DNA of 64,000 nucleotides from Paenibacillus hamazuiensis (GTDB lineage: Bacteria; Bacillota; Bacilli; Paenibacillales; NBRC-103111): the NCBI RefSeq assembly GCF_023276405.1, contig NZ_JALRMO010000001.1:2046001-2110000 (forward strand), given 5' to 3'. The position numbers and the translations under genes are program-made. Positions 1 to 8,240 of the stretch are shown piece by piece. Each line of letters opens with the position of its first letter. Position 1 is the first letter of the stretch. Below the pieces are notes generated by a model that had not been told where the DNA came from, searched no databases, and saw only the letters and a program-made list of their open reading frames with translations.

Positions 1-2
1 AC

Positions 3-806
3 GTGATGGGGCAGTGGATCGCCGAGGCGCGGTCCGACGCGGAGGAGCGGCAGCGCAAGGCGGCTTCGCTGCGCAGCGCCCGGCAGGAAGCGGAGCGGCT
101 TCTGCGGCAAACCGATGCGGCGAACGACGAGAAGGAACTGGCCAAGGAAATCGACGAGCTGCTCTATTACGTGAAGCAGCGAACCTCCTTCCGGTTCGGC
201 GAGCTGTTTAATATCGCGTTTAATCCGTCCGTCTTCCGGGAGGACCGGGGCGATGTCAGAACGCTTATGCAGACGGCTTGGGACGATCTGACGGGCATGA
301 TTGCCTTTGACCTGTCCCAGGAATCGCTCGCGACGACGCTGCGAATCGAAAACAAAATGAACGAGCTCGCCCGCGCGCGTTATGCGGAATGGGAGCGGGA
401 AATCGCCGGGCGGGTGGACGCCTATGAGGCGGACAGCTACGAGAGCGCGAAGTTTGCGACGCCGGAGCTGAATCAGAAGCTGTCGGCGGACGACGTTTCG
501 GGCAAATGGCTGGCAGGCTTTTTCAAAAATGCCAAAACGTTTTTCGAAGGGGACGGCAAAGCGAAGCTGAAAGGGGAGCTGGAGGCCAGGCTAACCGAAC
601 CGATCAACCGCTACGCTGCGATGCAGGCCGAGGCGCTTAAACAAGCTTACTTAAGCGAATACCGGCAATGGTTCCAGCAGCTGCGAGAGCGGCATATCGT
701 ATCGCTGGAGGAACATGTCGAAGGCTTGACCGCCGCGCTTGAAATGAAGCTGAACGAGCAGGAGCTGGAGACGCGCAAGGCGGAGCTGCTCGGTCTGCTT
801 GGATAG
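3..806 (+). CDS. Dynamin-family protein, C-terminal part (cut by window edge)
   Basis: The reading frame is open to the left edge, so this is the last ~267 residues of a longer protein. What is visible is almost entirely charged, Glu/Lys/Arg/Ala-rich helix with no membrane segment and no GTPase motif. That is what the stalk and C-terminal helical region of large Firmicute dynamin-like proteins looks like, with the GTPase expected upstream. Those proteins act at the membrane in fusion or stress repair. The assignment rests on composition and faint family resemblance only. Another long coiled-coil protein is possible. A hairpin at 856-896 ends the unit. Confidence 0.5.
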   Translation: MMGQWIAEARSDAEERQRKAASLRSARQEAERLLRQTDAANDEKELAKEIDELLYYVKQRTSFRFGELFNIAFNPSVFREDRGDVRTLMQTAWDDLTGMIAFDLSQESLATTLRIENKMNELARARYAEWEREIAGRVDAYEADSYESAKFATPELNQKLSADDVSGKWLAGFFKNAKTFFEGDGKAKLKGELEARLTEPINRYAAMQAEALKQAYLSEYRQWFQQLRERHIVSLEEHVEGLTAALEMKLNEQELETRKAELLGLLG

Positions 807-855
807 GCATTGCAAAGGCCGGACAACGCGAAAAATTAATTATACCGATATTTTC

Positions 856-896
856 AGGCTGCCAAAAACCTTGATTTCATGCGGTTTCGGCAGCCT
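856..896 (+). terminator. Hairpin terminator after the dynamin-like gene
   Basis: Inverted repeat AGGCTGCC(A)AAACC / GGTTT(C)GGCAGCCT with a ~12-nt loop, 50 bp after the stop codon. Only a short T-rich run follows (ATTTG), so it may be a weak or stabilising hairpin rather than a strong terminator. Confidence 0.5.
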
Positions 897-1010
897 ATTT
901 GCGCCGTTTTCATGAAAGGGCTTTCTTTGGCAACATTCGGCACCATTTGGATGAATTAGTTGGATTGTTTCTCCATTTTGTGAGCATATCGGGTTAAATG
1001 TGGCGAAACC

Positions 1011-1112
1011 GTGAATTATCGGAAACGGCGCTGTTGCCGCTTGCGGTGGTTGGTGTTAAGATTCATAAAAACGCTTGCAGAGCGCGCGGGAATTTCGACG
1101 CTCCGAAGGTAA
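1011..1112 (+). CDS. Possible Arg-rich leader peptide before the ABC exporter
   Basis: A GTG-started 33-codon frame, very rich in Arg and Leu, ends in TAA at 1110-1112, exactly where a terminator hairpin begins. That geometry is what a transcription-attenuation leader would show: a ribosome near the stop would cover the left arm of the hairpin. No clear SD precedes the GTG. An overlapping ATG frame from 998 also exists and runs on into the exporter region. The case for this peptide is its position, not its sequence. Confidence 0.3.
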   Translation: MNYRKRRCCRLRWLVLRFIKTLAERAGISTLRR

Positions 1113-1140
1113 GAAGGCTTTTGAAAAGCCGTCTTTTTTG
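1111..1140 (+). terminator. Intrinsic terminator (attenuator) upstream of the ABC exporter operon
   Basis: Stem AAGA-GGCTT / AAGCC-TCTT around a TTGA loop, followed at once by a T-run (GTCTTTTTTGCTTTTT). It lies ~65 nt before the exporter start with no gene ending close upstream, so it is placed to terminate the exporter's own leader transcript. A second GC-rich hairpin (GGCGG...GCCGCC, ~1148-1172) follows and might be the competing structure. Confidence 0.6.
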
Positions 1141-1202
1141 CTTTTTAGGCGGTTTTTCGGGCGAAAGCCGCCCGCGTTTCTCACAACAACTGGGAGGTAG
1201 TC

Positions 1203-3044
1203 ATGGAAGTATTCAGGCAGCTGAAGGAGTTTTACTGGCCGGAGAGGCGATTTTTGTATGCCGCTATTCTCTGCCTGCTCGTCGCGGTTACGCTGGGGCT
1301 CGTTTACCCGAACTTGCTCAGGTACCTGATCGACGAAGTCATCACGAAAAAGCAGTTTGAAGGGGTCCCTTACTTGGCGCTGCTTGTCGTTACCGTAGTC
1401 ACGATTAAAGGTTTGTTCATGTGGCTGCAGGGCGCATCGAGCGGTCAGCTCGCCAACCGCACGGCTTACCGGCTGAGAAATTCGCTGTACGAGAAGCTGC
1501 AGTATTTATCGTTCCAGTATTACGACAAAGCGCGCACCGGCGACCTGATGTCGAGACTGACGGCGGATTTGCAGGCTGTGCGCGACTTTATCGGCTTCGG
1601 TTTCGTGCAAATATTAAACGTCGTTCTCATGTTTTCGTTCGGCACGATCATGATGATGACGATCAATTGGAAGCTGACGCTGATCACGATGGCGGCGATG
1701 CCCTTGCTTGCTTTTACGGCGATCCGCTTTGAAAGCAAGATCCATCCGGCGTTCCGGCAAATCCGCAAATCGATGAGCGCCATGACGACTTCCGTTCAGG
1801 AGAACATCACCGGTGTCCGCACGGTCAAGTCGTTCGCGCGGGAGCCTTTTGAAATCGAAAAGTTTGCTCAGCGCAACGAGGAATACAAGCAAAACAACGT
1901 CGATACGTCGAACATTTGGGCGACCTATTTTCCGCGGATGGAGTTTTTTGCGAATGCGAGCGTCGTCATTCTTCTCGGCGTCGGCGGTTACCTGGTGCTG
2001 GGGAAAACCATTACGCTCGGCGAGCTCGTCGCCTGCTTCAGCTTGATCTGGTACATCATCGGACCGATGTGGCAAATCGGCTTTCATATCAACAACTTCA
2101 CGCAGTCGAAGGCCGCCGGCGAACGGCTGCTGGAAATTTTGCATCACCATGTTCACGTGAAAAATAAGGACAATGCGATCGAGCTGAAATCCGAGCGGGT
2201 GAAAGGACATGTGCGCTTCGAAAACGTCACCTTCGCTTATCCGGAACAGCAGCCGGCTCTGCATGACCTGAACATCGATGCGCCTGCAGGCTCCATAATC
2301 GGACTGCTTGGCGGCACCGGCTCCGGCAAATCGACGGTCATTCAGCTGCTGCTTCGCGCTTACAACGTCAAGATGGGCAAAATTACGGTCGACGGCATCG
2401 ACATCCGCGACGTGACGCTGGAAAGCCTGCGTCAGCAAATGGCGATCGTCTTCCAGGAAACGTTCCTGTTCTCCTCGACGATCCGCAACAATATCGCCTA
2501 CGGCATTCGCGACGCGTCGATGGACGACATCGTTCGCGCGGCGAAGCTGGCCAAGGCGCACGATTTCATCATGGAGCTGCCGCTCGGCTATGATACGATC
2601 GTCGGCGAGCGCGGACTCGGCCTCTCGGGCGGGCAAAAGCAGCGGATTGCGATCGCGCGGGCGCTGCTGAAAAACCCGAAAATTCTGATCCTCGACGACG
2701 CGACAAGCGCCGTAGATATGGAAACCGAACACGAGATTCAGCTTGGCTTCCAGGAAGTGATGAAAGGCCGCACGACGTTTATCATCGCGCACCGAATATC
2801 TTCATTGAAGCACGCGGATGAAATACTTGTGCTCGATCAAGGCCGCGTTGTGCAGCGGGGAACCCACGAGCAGCTGATGAAGCAGGAAGGCCCGTATCTG
2901 GAAACATACAAAATCCAGTTTGCAGACGAGCCGGAGCAGGACAGCGAGGGGATCGAGTCCGACAGCGCTTCGGGGGTCGAAGCGGCGGAAAAAGTCTCTG
3001 CCTCCGAAGTTGCAGCCGCCGCCCAAAGGAGGTTTTCCCATTGA
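1203..3044 (+). CDS. ABC exporter half-transporter, subunit A (YknU/YfiB-like)
   Basis: A 613-residue type-IV ABC exporter half: six-helix transmembrane domain (~20-300) then an ATPase domain. Walker A GGTGSGKST is at 370-378, signature LSGGQ at 474-478, Walker B ILILDD at 494-499, and the H-loop His is near 530. The residue after the Walker B Asp is Asp, not the catalytic Glu. In heterodimeric exporters this marks the subunit that supplies the non-hydrolysing site. The start is supported by GGGAGGT 6 nt upstream. The stop overlaps the next gene, so the pair is co-translated. Substrate unknown; the family exports drugs, lipids or peptides. Confidence 0.9.
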   Translation: MEVFRQLKEFYWPERRFLYAAILCLLVAVTLGLVYPNLLRYLIDEVITKKQFEGVPYLALLVVTVVTIKGLFMWLQGASSGQLANRTAYRLRNSLYEKLQYLSFQYYDKARTGDLMSRLTADLQAVRDFIGFGFVQILNVVLMFSFGTIMMMTINWKLTLITMAAMPLLAFTAIRFESKIHPAFRQIRKSMSAMTTSVQENITGVRTVKSFAREPFEIEKFAQRNEEYKQNNVDTSNIWATYFPRMEFFANASVVILLGVGGYLVLGKTITLGELVACFSLIWYIIGPMWQIGFHINNFTQSKAAGERLLEILHHHVHVKNKDNAIELKSERVKGHVRFENVTFAYPEQQPALHDLNIDAPAGSIIGLLGGTGSGKSTVIQLLLRAYNVKMGKITVDGIDIRDVTLESLRQQMAIVFQETFLFSSTIRNNIAYGIRDASMDDIVRAAKLAKAHDFIMELPLGYDTIVGERGLGLSGGQKQRIAIARALLKNPKILILDDATSAVDMETEHEIQLGFQEVMKGRTTFIIAHRISSLKHADEILVLDQGRVVQRGTHEQLMKQEGPYLETYKIQFADEPEQDSEGIESDSASGVEAAEKVSASEVAAAAQRRFSH

Positions 3045-4894
3045 GCACCCAAGCCGCCCATGAAAAAAAGGCTGCGGAAAACGCAGCTCCGAAGCAGGAC
3101 GTGCAGCACAGGTTCATCTATCAGGACGACGAGGAGCTCGACAAGCCTTTCGACTGGAACCAGGTCCGGCGTATGGCCAAATACGTCAAGCCTTACAGCA
3201 AGCAGCTGCTGCCGATCATCATCATCATGATGTGCGTCGGCGCGCTGTCGAAGCTATTTATCCCGCTGCTCATCAGCTTCGCCATCGACAAGGCGCTCCT
3301 CGCCGGCAACGGCAAGCTGCTGCTGTTTGCGGTCGGAGGCATTTTGGCGCTGTATCTTATACAATGGACCGCCAATACATACCGTATCCGCTATACGAAC
3401 TTTATCGGGCAAAAGGTGATTTACGACCTGCGGGACGACTTGTTCAGCCACATTCAGAAGCTTTCGTTTAACTTTTTCGACAAACGGCCCGCCGGCTCGG
3501 TGTTGGTACGCATCGTCAACTACGTCAATTCGCTGCAGGATCTGCTGACCAACGGCGTCGTCAACCTGATGATCGACTGTGTGCAGCTTACCGGCATCAT
3601 CATCATCTTGCTGTTTTTTAACTTCAAGCTGGGGCTTGCGATTATCGTGACCGTACCGATCATGTTTCTCGTATCGACCAAGCTGCGCGTCGCCATCCGC
3701 CGCTCGTGGCAGACGGTGCAAATCCGCACCGCGCGCATTAACTCGCACCTGAACGAGTGCATTCAGGGAATCAAGGTGACGCAAGCTTTTACCCAGGAAA
3801 AAGAAAATATCGCCTTCTTCGATCATATGAACCAGGATAACACGAAGCATTGGAACCGGGCGTCGACGCTCAACCAAAGCTTCAACCCGATCATCGAGGT
3901 GACGGGTGCGATCGGGTACTGCATTTTGTTTTGGTTCGGCGCCTACTTGATTCAAAAAGGCGAAATTACGGTCGGTCTGCTCGTTGCGTTCGCGAACTAT
4001 ATCGGCAACTTCTGGGAGCCGATCAACCGGCTCGGCCAAATGTACTCGAACCTGCTCATCGCCATGGCTTCGTCCGAGCGGATATTCGAATTTATCGACG
4101 AGAAGCCTTCCGTCCCGGAGAGAAAAGATCCGATCCAGCTTCCGCCGATCATCGGCAACATTCACTTTGAAAACGTGAAATTCGAATACGAGCCCGGACG
4201 TTATGCCCTGAAAGGGCTGAACCTGAACGTGGAAGCGGGGCAGTCGGTCGCTTTGGTCGGCCATACGGGCTCCGGCAAAAGCACGATCATCAACCTGCTG
4301 TGCCGGTTTTACGATGTGACGGCCGGCCGGATCACGATCGACGGCTACGATATCCGCGACGTCTCGCTGCACAGCTTGAGATCGCAGGTCGGTATCGTGC
4401 TGCAGGACACGTTCATTTTCTCCGGCACGATCCGGGAAAACATTCGATTCGGCAAGCTGGACGCAACCGATGAGGAAGTGGAGCGGGCCGCCAAGGCGGT
4501 ACGTGCTCACGATTTTATCGTGAACCTGCCGAACGGCTACGACACCGAGGTGCAGGAGCGCGGCAACGTGCTTTCGATGGGACAGCGGCAGCTCATTTCG
4601 TTCGCCCGGGCGCTGCTCGCCGATCCGCGCATTCTCATCCTCGACGAGGCGACGGCCAGCATCGATACGGAAACGGAGCTGAAAATTCAGGAGGCGCTCA
4701 AGCTGCTTCTGAAAGGGCGCACCTCATTTATTATCGCGCATCGTCTCTCGACGATCCGCAGCGCCGACAACATCGTCGTGATGGATCACGGCACGCTGAT
4801 GGAAATGGGCAATCACGAGCAGCTGATGAAGCACCGCGGCATCTACCACGGCCTCATCCAAGCGCAATACCGCCTTTTGAAGCAAGTGATTTGA
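3041..4894 (+). CDS. ABC exporter half-transporter, subunit B (YknV/YfiC-like)
   Basis: A 617-residue partner of the preceding gene, starting at TTG within its stop codon and preceded by AAAGGAGG. An N-terminal extension (~1-45) precedes the six-helix domain and the ATPase. Walker A GHTGSGKST is at 407-415, signature LSMGQ at 511-515 (a Met replaces the first Gly), and Walker B ILILDE at 531-536 keeps the catalytic Glu. Its faulty signature would sit opposite subunit A's faulty Walker B, giving one degenerate and one canonical ATP site, as in known heterodimeric exporters. Confidence 0.9.
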   Translation: MSTQAAHEKKAAENAAPKQDVQHRFIYQDDEELDKPFDWNQVRRMAKYVKPYSKQLLPIIIIMMCVGALSKLFIPLLISFAIDKALLAGNGKLLLFAVGGILALYLIQWTANTYRIRYTNFIGQKVIYDLRDDLFSHIQKLSFNFFDKRPAGSVLVRIVNYVNSLQDLLTNGVVNLMIDCVQLTGIIIILLFFNFKLGLAIIVTVPIMFLVSTKLRVAIRRSWQTVQIRTARINSHLNECIQGIKVTQAFTQEKENIAFFDHMNQDNTKHWNRASTLNQSFNPIIEVTGAIGYCILFWFGAYLIQKGEITVGLLVAFANYIGNFWEPINRLGQMYSNLLIAMASSERIFEFIDEKPSVPERKDPIQLPPIIGNIHFENVKFEYEPGRYALKGLNLNVEAGQSVALVGHTGSGKSTIINLLCRFYDVTAGRITIDGYDIRDVSLHSLRSQVGIVLQDTFIFSGTIRENIRFGKLDATDEEVERAAKAVRAHDFIVNLPNGYDTEVQERGNVLSMGQRQLISFARALLADPRILILDEATASIDTETELKIQEALKLLLKGRTSFIIAHRLSTIRSADNIVVMDHGTLMEMGNHEQLMKHRGIYHGLIQAQYRLLKQVI

Positions 4895-4937
4895 TGTGTG
4901 ATCAAAGTTGATTTGCCGCGTTACATATCTTTAACAC

Positions 4938-4980
4938 AAAAAACAAGCTCCGCCTGAGAACATGGGGGCTTGTTTTTTGT
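4938..4980 (+). terminator. Terminator after the ABC exporter operon
   Basis: AACAAGC...GCTTGTT stem with further GC pairs inside, flanked by A-run and T-run (GCTTGTTTTTTG). A textbook intrinsic terminator, probably bidirectional. Confidence 0.8.
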
Positions 4981-4990
4981 TTGGCACCAC

Positions 4991-5270
4991 ACCGCGCCAA
5001 AGTAAAGCGCGTCTGTAATAGGTTTTGCTACAGCAAAACCATGAAGGACAATCGCGAGCCCGAGGCACTCAGTCACTCCCGGCAGCTTCGCTCCCAAAGT
5101 AAAGCGTGTCGGGCATAGGATTTTTTATGCGCAGCCCAAAAAATCCATGCCCGACGAACGCGAACTAGAAGCGAGCACTCCCGTACCGCGGGCGGGTCCA
5201 GGGCGCCCGAGCGCCTGGGGTCCCCCCCATGGGGGGATTTAGGGGGGGCTCCCATTTAGGGGGGGGCCTC
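4991..5270. repeat. Structured intergenic repeat, copy 1
   Basis: About 280 bp sharing its architecture with 52253-52545. Two tandem units each begin near CCAAAGTAAAGCG and contain a hairpin whose outer arms read GTCGGGCAT / ATGCCCGAC in unit 2. They are followed by a shared tail, CCAGGGCGCCCGAGCGCC then TGGGGTCCCCC and runs of G around ATTTA. The inner hairpin arms differ between units but stay complementary. Unit 1 of this copy is the most degraded. The short frames through it are not credible genes. Confidence 0.75.
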
Positions 5271-5355
5271 GAGTTTGCAAATTCCCGCTCAAACCTTTAC
5301 TCTTAAAAACAGAGCAATCGACATATTTTAACAGAAGCAGGTGGAGGGGAAACGT

Positions 5356-6171
5356 TTGAAATCGTCCAAGTGGTTATGGCGCGCGGTCGTCATCGGCAGC
5401 ATCGTTTCTACGGCGCTCTGCGCATTCGGATTTGTGTATGCGGTCAATCAAATTTTGTTTCCGAATCCTGTCGTGTCGAACGAGCCGGGGCTCCCGGCTT
5501 CGGAGCAGAAGAAGCCGGACGTGCTGGCGGACAGAGAGCAGCTTCGCATCGTCGCGCTCGGCGATTCGCTGACGGCGGGAACCGGGGATTTGACGGGCAA
5601 GGGGTACGTCGGACAGCTGCGGGACAAGCTGGAGAAGCAGGCCGGCAAGCCGGTTTTCGTATACAACAACTTCGCCATTCCGGGTTACCGGACGACCGAT
5701 TTACTGAAGGATCTTGACGCGAAAAAAGAAATCTCCCAAGCGATCGCCGAATCGGATATCGTGCTGCTTACGATCGGCGGCAACGATTTGTTTGAAGGCG
5801 GCCAAGGCATACTCGATCAGTCTCAGGGCTTCAGCGCAAAGGCGGCCGCGGATCGGATGCCCGAAGCGTTAAAGCGGCTTGAGCAGGTGCTAAGCATCGT
5901 AGCCAAAGCGAACCCGAAGGCGATCGTATATTATGTCGGGTTATACCATCCGTTCCTTGATCTGGACGAAACGAGAGAAGGCTCTCTCGTCGTGCAAAAG
6001 TGGAACACGTCCGCCTTCGAAATGGCGAACCGGTACCCGAACGTCGTCGTCGTGCCGACCTACGATTTGTTTGAGCTGAATCTGACCAAATATTTGTACA
6101 GCGATCATTTCCATCCGAACCAGGACGGCTACGAACGGATTGCCGAGCGGATCGCGCAGATCTTGAAATGA
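5356..6171 (+). CDS. Membrane-anchored SGNH/GDSL hydrolase
   Basis: 271 residues from TTG at 5356, chosen because GGAGGGG ends 6 nt before it; an in-frame GTG at 5341 overlaps that SD. Residues ~8-30 form an uncleaved signal anchor, so the enzyme should face outside. SGNH block I is ALGDSLTAGTGD with Ser71 as nucleophile; block III is IGGNDL; block V is DHFHPNQDG with the Asp/His pair. The family hydrolyses esters of lipids or acylated polysaccharides. The stop is 21-24 nt from the next gene's start, suggesting one transcript with the following ABC genes. Confidence 0.85.
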   Translation: MKSSKWLWRAVVIGSIVSTALCAFGFVYAVNQILFPNPVVSNEPGLPASEQKKPDVLADREQLRIVALGDSLTAGTGDLTGKGYVGQLRDKLEKQAGKPVFVYNNFAIPGYRTTDLLKDLDAKKEISQAIAESDIVLLTIGGNDLFEGGQGILDQSQGFSAKAAADRMPEALKRLEQVLSIVAKANPKAIVYYVGLYHPFLDLDETREGSLVVQKWNTSAFEMANRYPNVVVVPTYDLFELNLTKYLYSDHFHPNQDGYERIAERIAQILK

Positions 6172-6194
6172 GTTTAAAAGGAGGCGTGGGTTTC

Positions 6195-7154
6195 GTGGCT
6201 CAGCATGGGCAGCCTGAGGTCGTTTTGTCCGTTAACGGACTTCGTAAAAAAATAAAGAACAAATGGATCATCAAGGGCATTTCGTTTGATGTATATGCCG
6301 GTGAAATATTCGGCTTTCTCGGCCCGAACGGCGCCGGCAAGACGACGACGATCCGCATGCTCGTCGATCTGATCAAACCGACGGAAGGCTCCGTGAAAAT
6401 TTGCGGTTACGACGTACATATGCGGCATAATGAAGCGCTCCGATATGTCGGCTGTATTGTCGAGAATCCGGAGCTGTACGGGTATTTGAGCGGCTGGGAA
6501 AATCTCGAGCATTTTGCCCGGATGCTGCCCGGCGTCGGCGAAAAGCGGATTCGCGAGGTGGTCGACATCGTCGGCATGGATCAGCGCATCCACGACAAGG
6601 TGCGCACATATTCGCTCGGGATGCGCCAGCGTCTCGGTATTGCCCAGGCGCTGCTGGGAAATCCTAAACTGCTGATTTTGGATGAGCCTACGAACGGACT
6701 CGATCCGCAAGGGATCAAGGAAATGCGCGAATTTATCCGCCAGCTTGCGGATACGGGGCTAAGCTTGTTCGTTTCAAGCCATTTGCTCAGCGAAATTCAG
6801 CAAATGTGCGACCGTGTGGCGATCATCAGCCACGGTGAAGTTATTCAGGTGGGTGAGGTGGACAAGCTGATCGCCCAGGCCGGCAGCCGCGTCGTCTGGA
6901 AGGCGGAGCCGCTGGATCGGGCGCTGGACGTGCTCGGCCGTTCTCCGGACATTCAGGTGCTCGCCGTTACGGAGCCGGACCCGCATGGCGAGCAAAACGG
7001 CGGTACGATTGTTACGCAAATGAACACCGGCGACGTGCCGCGCATCAATCAAAGCCTGGTGGAAGCAGGCGTTCGGCTGTTTGCCATCGAGATGAAAAAT
7101 CCGACGCTGGAGGACTTGTTCCTCAGCCTGACGGAAGGTGAGCGCATTGAGTAG
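6195..7154 (+). CDS. ABC transporter ATP-binding protein (ABC-2 type exporter)
   Basis: 319 residues from GTG at 6195, supported by AAAAGGAGG 9 nt upstream; an in-frame ATG at 6168 overlaps the upstream stop but has no SD. Walker A GPNGAGKTT, signature YSLGMRQR, Walker B LLILDEPTNGLDP and H-loop SSHLLSE are all intact. The C-terminal ~80 residues are the variable extension seen in BcrA/NatA/YxlF-type ATPases. It powers the membrane protein encoded next, whose start overlaps this stop. Substrate unknown; relatives export bacitracin, lantibiotics or sodium. Confidence 0.88.
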   Translation: MAQHGQPEVVLSVNGLRKKIKNKWIIKGISFDVYAGEIFGFLGPNGAGKTTTIRMLVDLIKPTEGSVKICGYDVHMRHNEALRYVGCIVENPELYGYLSGWENLEHFARMLPGVGEKRIREVVDIVGMDQRIHDKVRTYSLGMRQRLGIAQALLGNPKLLILDEPTNGLDPQGIKEMREFIRQLADTGLSLFVSSHLLSEIQQMCDRVAIISHGEVIQVGEVDKLIAQAGSRVVWKAEPLDRALDVLGRSPDIQVLAVTEPDPHGEQNGGTIVTQMNTGDVPRINQSLVEAGVRLFAIEMKNPTLEDLFLSLTEGERIE

Positions 7155-8139
7155 CTTAATACCGCTTATTCAGAACGAATGTATCAAAATCGTCAAAAAA
7201 CGCCGTTTTCTCGTCGTCATTCTCATCCTCGCCGCCCTTATCCCGATGTTTACATATGCCCAGTACAAAGTGGCGCAAAGCAACCTGAAGCAGTTCGGTA
7301 CAAGCGACTGGCGGGCGGAGCAGCGGCAGAAAATTGTCGATTATACGCGAAGCATCGGCAGCAACCGGGTGCCGGAGGAATGGAAGCAGTGGCGCCGCGT
7401 CGAGGTCAAGCTGGCTCAATATTATTTGGACAAGGACGTCAATCCGGCTTCGCCGAATGCGGTCACGTTCACCCGGGAGTTTCTGAAAAACGCAATCAGC
7501 CTGTTTATCCCGCTCATGGTGATGGTCATTGCCTCCGATCTCGTCTCCTCCGAGCATTCGACAGGCACGATCAAGCTGCTGCTCACCCGACCTGTCGAAC
7601 GGTGGAAAATATTGCTCAGCAAGCTGATCAGCCTCGTGCTGTTCGTGTCGCTTACCGTCATCTCGACGGCGGTGCTCTGTTACCTTATTTCCGGCGTCGT
7701 GTTCGGCTACGGAGGCTGGGATATGCCGGTATTTTTCGGCTTTCGGGTAGTCGGAGCGGAGCTCGATTTGTCGTACGTCAGGCCGGTGGAGCAGTGGATA
7801 TATTTGATCATGGAGTTCGGGCTTGTCTGGTTTGCCGCTTTGATCGTGGCCGTCATGTCGCTGATGATTTCCGTGCTCGTGCGCAGCACCGCGGCGGGAA
7901 TGGGCATCATGCTCGCGCTGATCATTGCCGGCACGATTTTGACCAACATGGTGTCGTCCTGGGAGACGGCGAAATACTTGTTTATGGTCAATTTTCGGCT
8001 TACCGATTACTTGACCGGATCAATGCCACCGATCAAAGGAATGGACTTAACGTTCTCCTTAATCGTGCTTTCCGTCTGGGGAATCGCGTCGGTGATCGTG
8101 TCTTTTTGGGCGTTTACGAAAAAAGATATCTTGAACTAG
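7147..8139 (+). CDS. ABC-2 type transporter permease
   Basis: 330 residues with about six membrane segments: one near the N-terminus, then a long extracytoplasmic loop (~45-115), then the rest. The motif SSEHSTGTIKLLLTRPV after the second helix is characteristic of ABC-2 permeases. I prefer TTG at 7147, with GGAAGGTG 6 nt upstream. GTG at 7138 lies directly against that SD. It overlaps the ATPase gene and is its membrane partner. The last codons carry the -35 box of the parE promoter. Confidence 0.82.
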   Translation: MSSLIPLIQNECIKIVKKRRFLVVILILAALIPMFTYAQYKVAQSNLKQFGTSDWRAEQRQKIVDYTRSIGSNRVPEEWKQWRRVEVKLAQYYLDKDVNPASPNAVTFTREFLKNAISLFIPLMVMVIASDLVSSEHSTGTIKLLLTRPVERWKILLSKLISLVLFVSLTVISTAVLCYLISGVVFGYGGWDMPVFFGFRVVGAELDLSYVRPVEQWIYLIMEFGLVWFAALIVAVMSLMISVLVRSTAAGMGIMLALIIAGTILTNMVSSWETAKYLFMVNFRLTDYLTGSMPPIKGMDLTFSLIVLSVWGIASVIVSFWAFTKKDILN

Positions 8140-8159
8140 CGCTGTCGAATGCATATAAT
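8131..8159 (+). promoter_or_regulatory. Sigma-A-type promoter of parE-parC
   Basis: TTGAAC (8131-8136), a 17-bp spacer, then TATAAT (8154-8159), ~80 bp before the parE ATG. The -35 box overlaps the end of the upstream permease gene. Seen directly; activity inferred. Confidence 0.7.
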
Positions 8160-8240
8160 GCACATTAGAACGCTGTAGAACGAAAGAGAACCGGAAAAAA
8201 CAGACGACCATCGTTTTTTCGCATATTAGGGGGAACCTCA

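Noticed and set aside
1614-2792. 392-residue minus-strand frame opposite the ABC exporter gene
   Set aside because: Overlaps a clear ABC gene; composition is typical of antisense shadow frames.
1203-4894. Naming the exporter pair BmrCD
   Set aside because: The leader arrangement is reminiscent of bmrCD, but the proteins look closer to the YknUV/YfiBC type, so no symbol is given.
5073-5255. Minus-strand frame in repeat copy 1 and the similar one at 52300-52695
   Set aside because: Both are translations of the intergenic repeat (PPKS...GDPRRSGAL); similarity follows from the DNA repeat and its structure, not from a protein.
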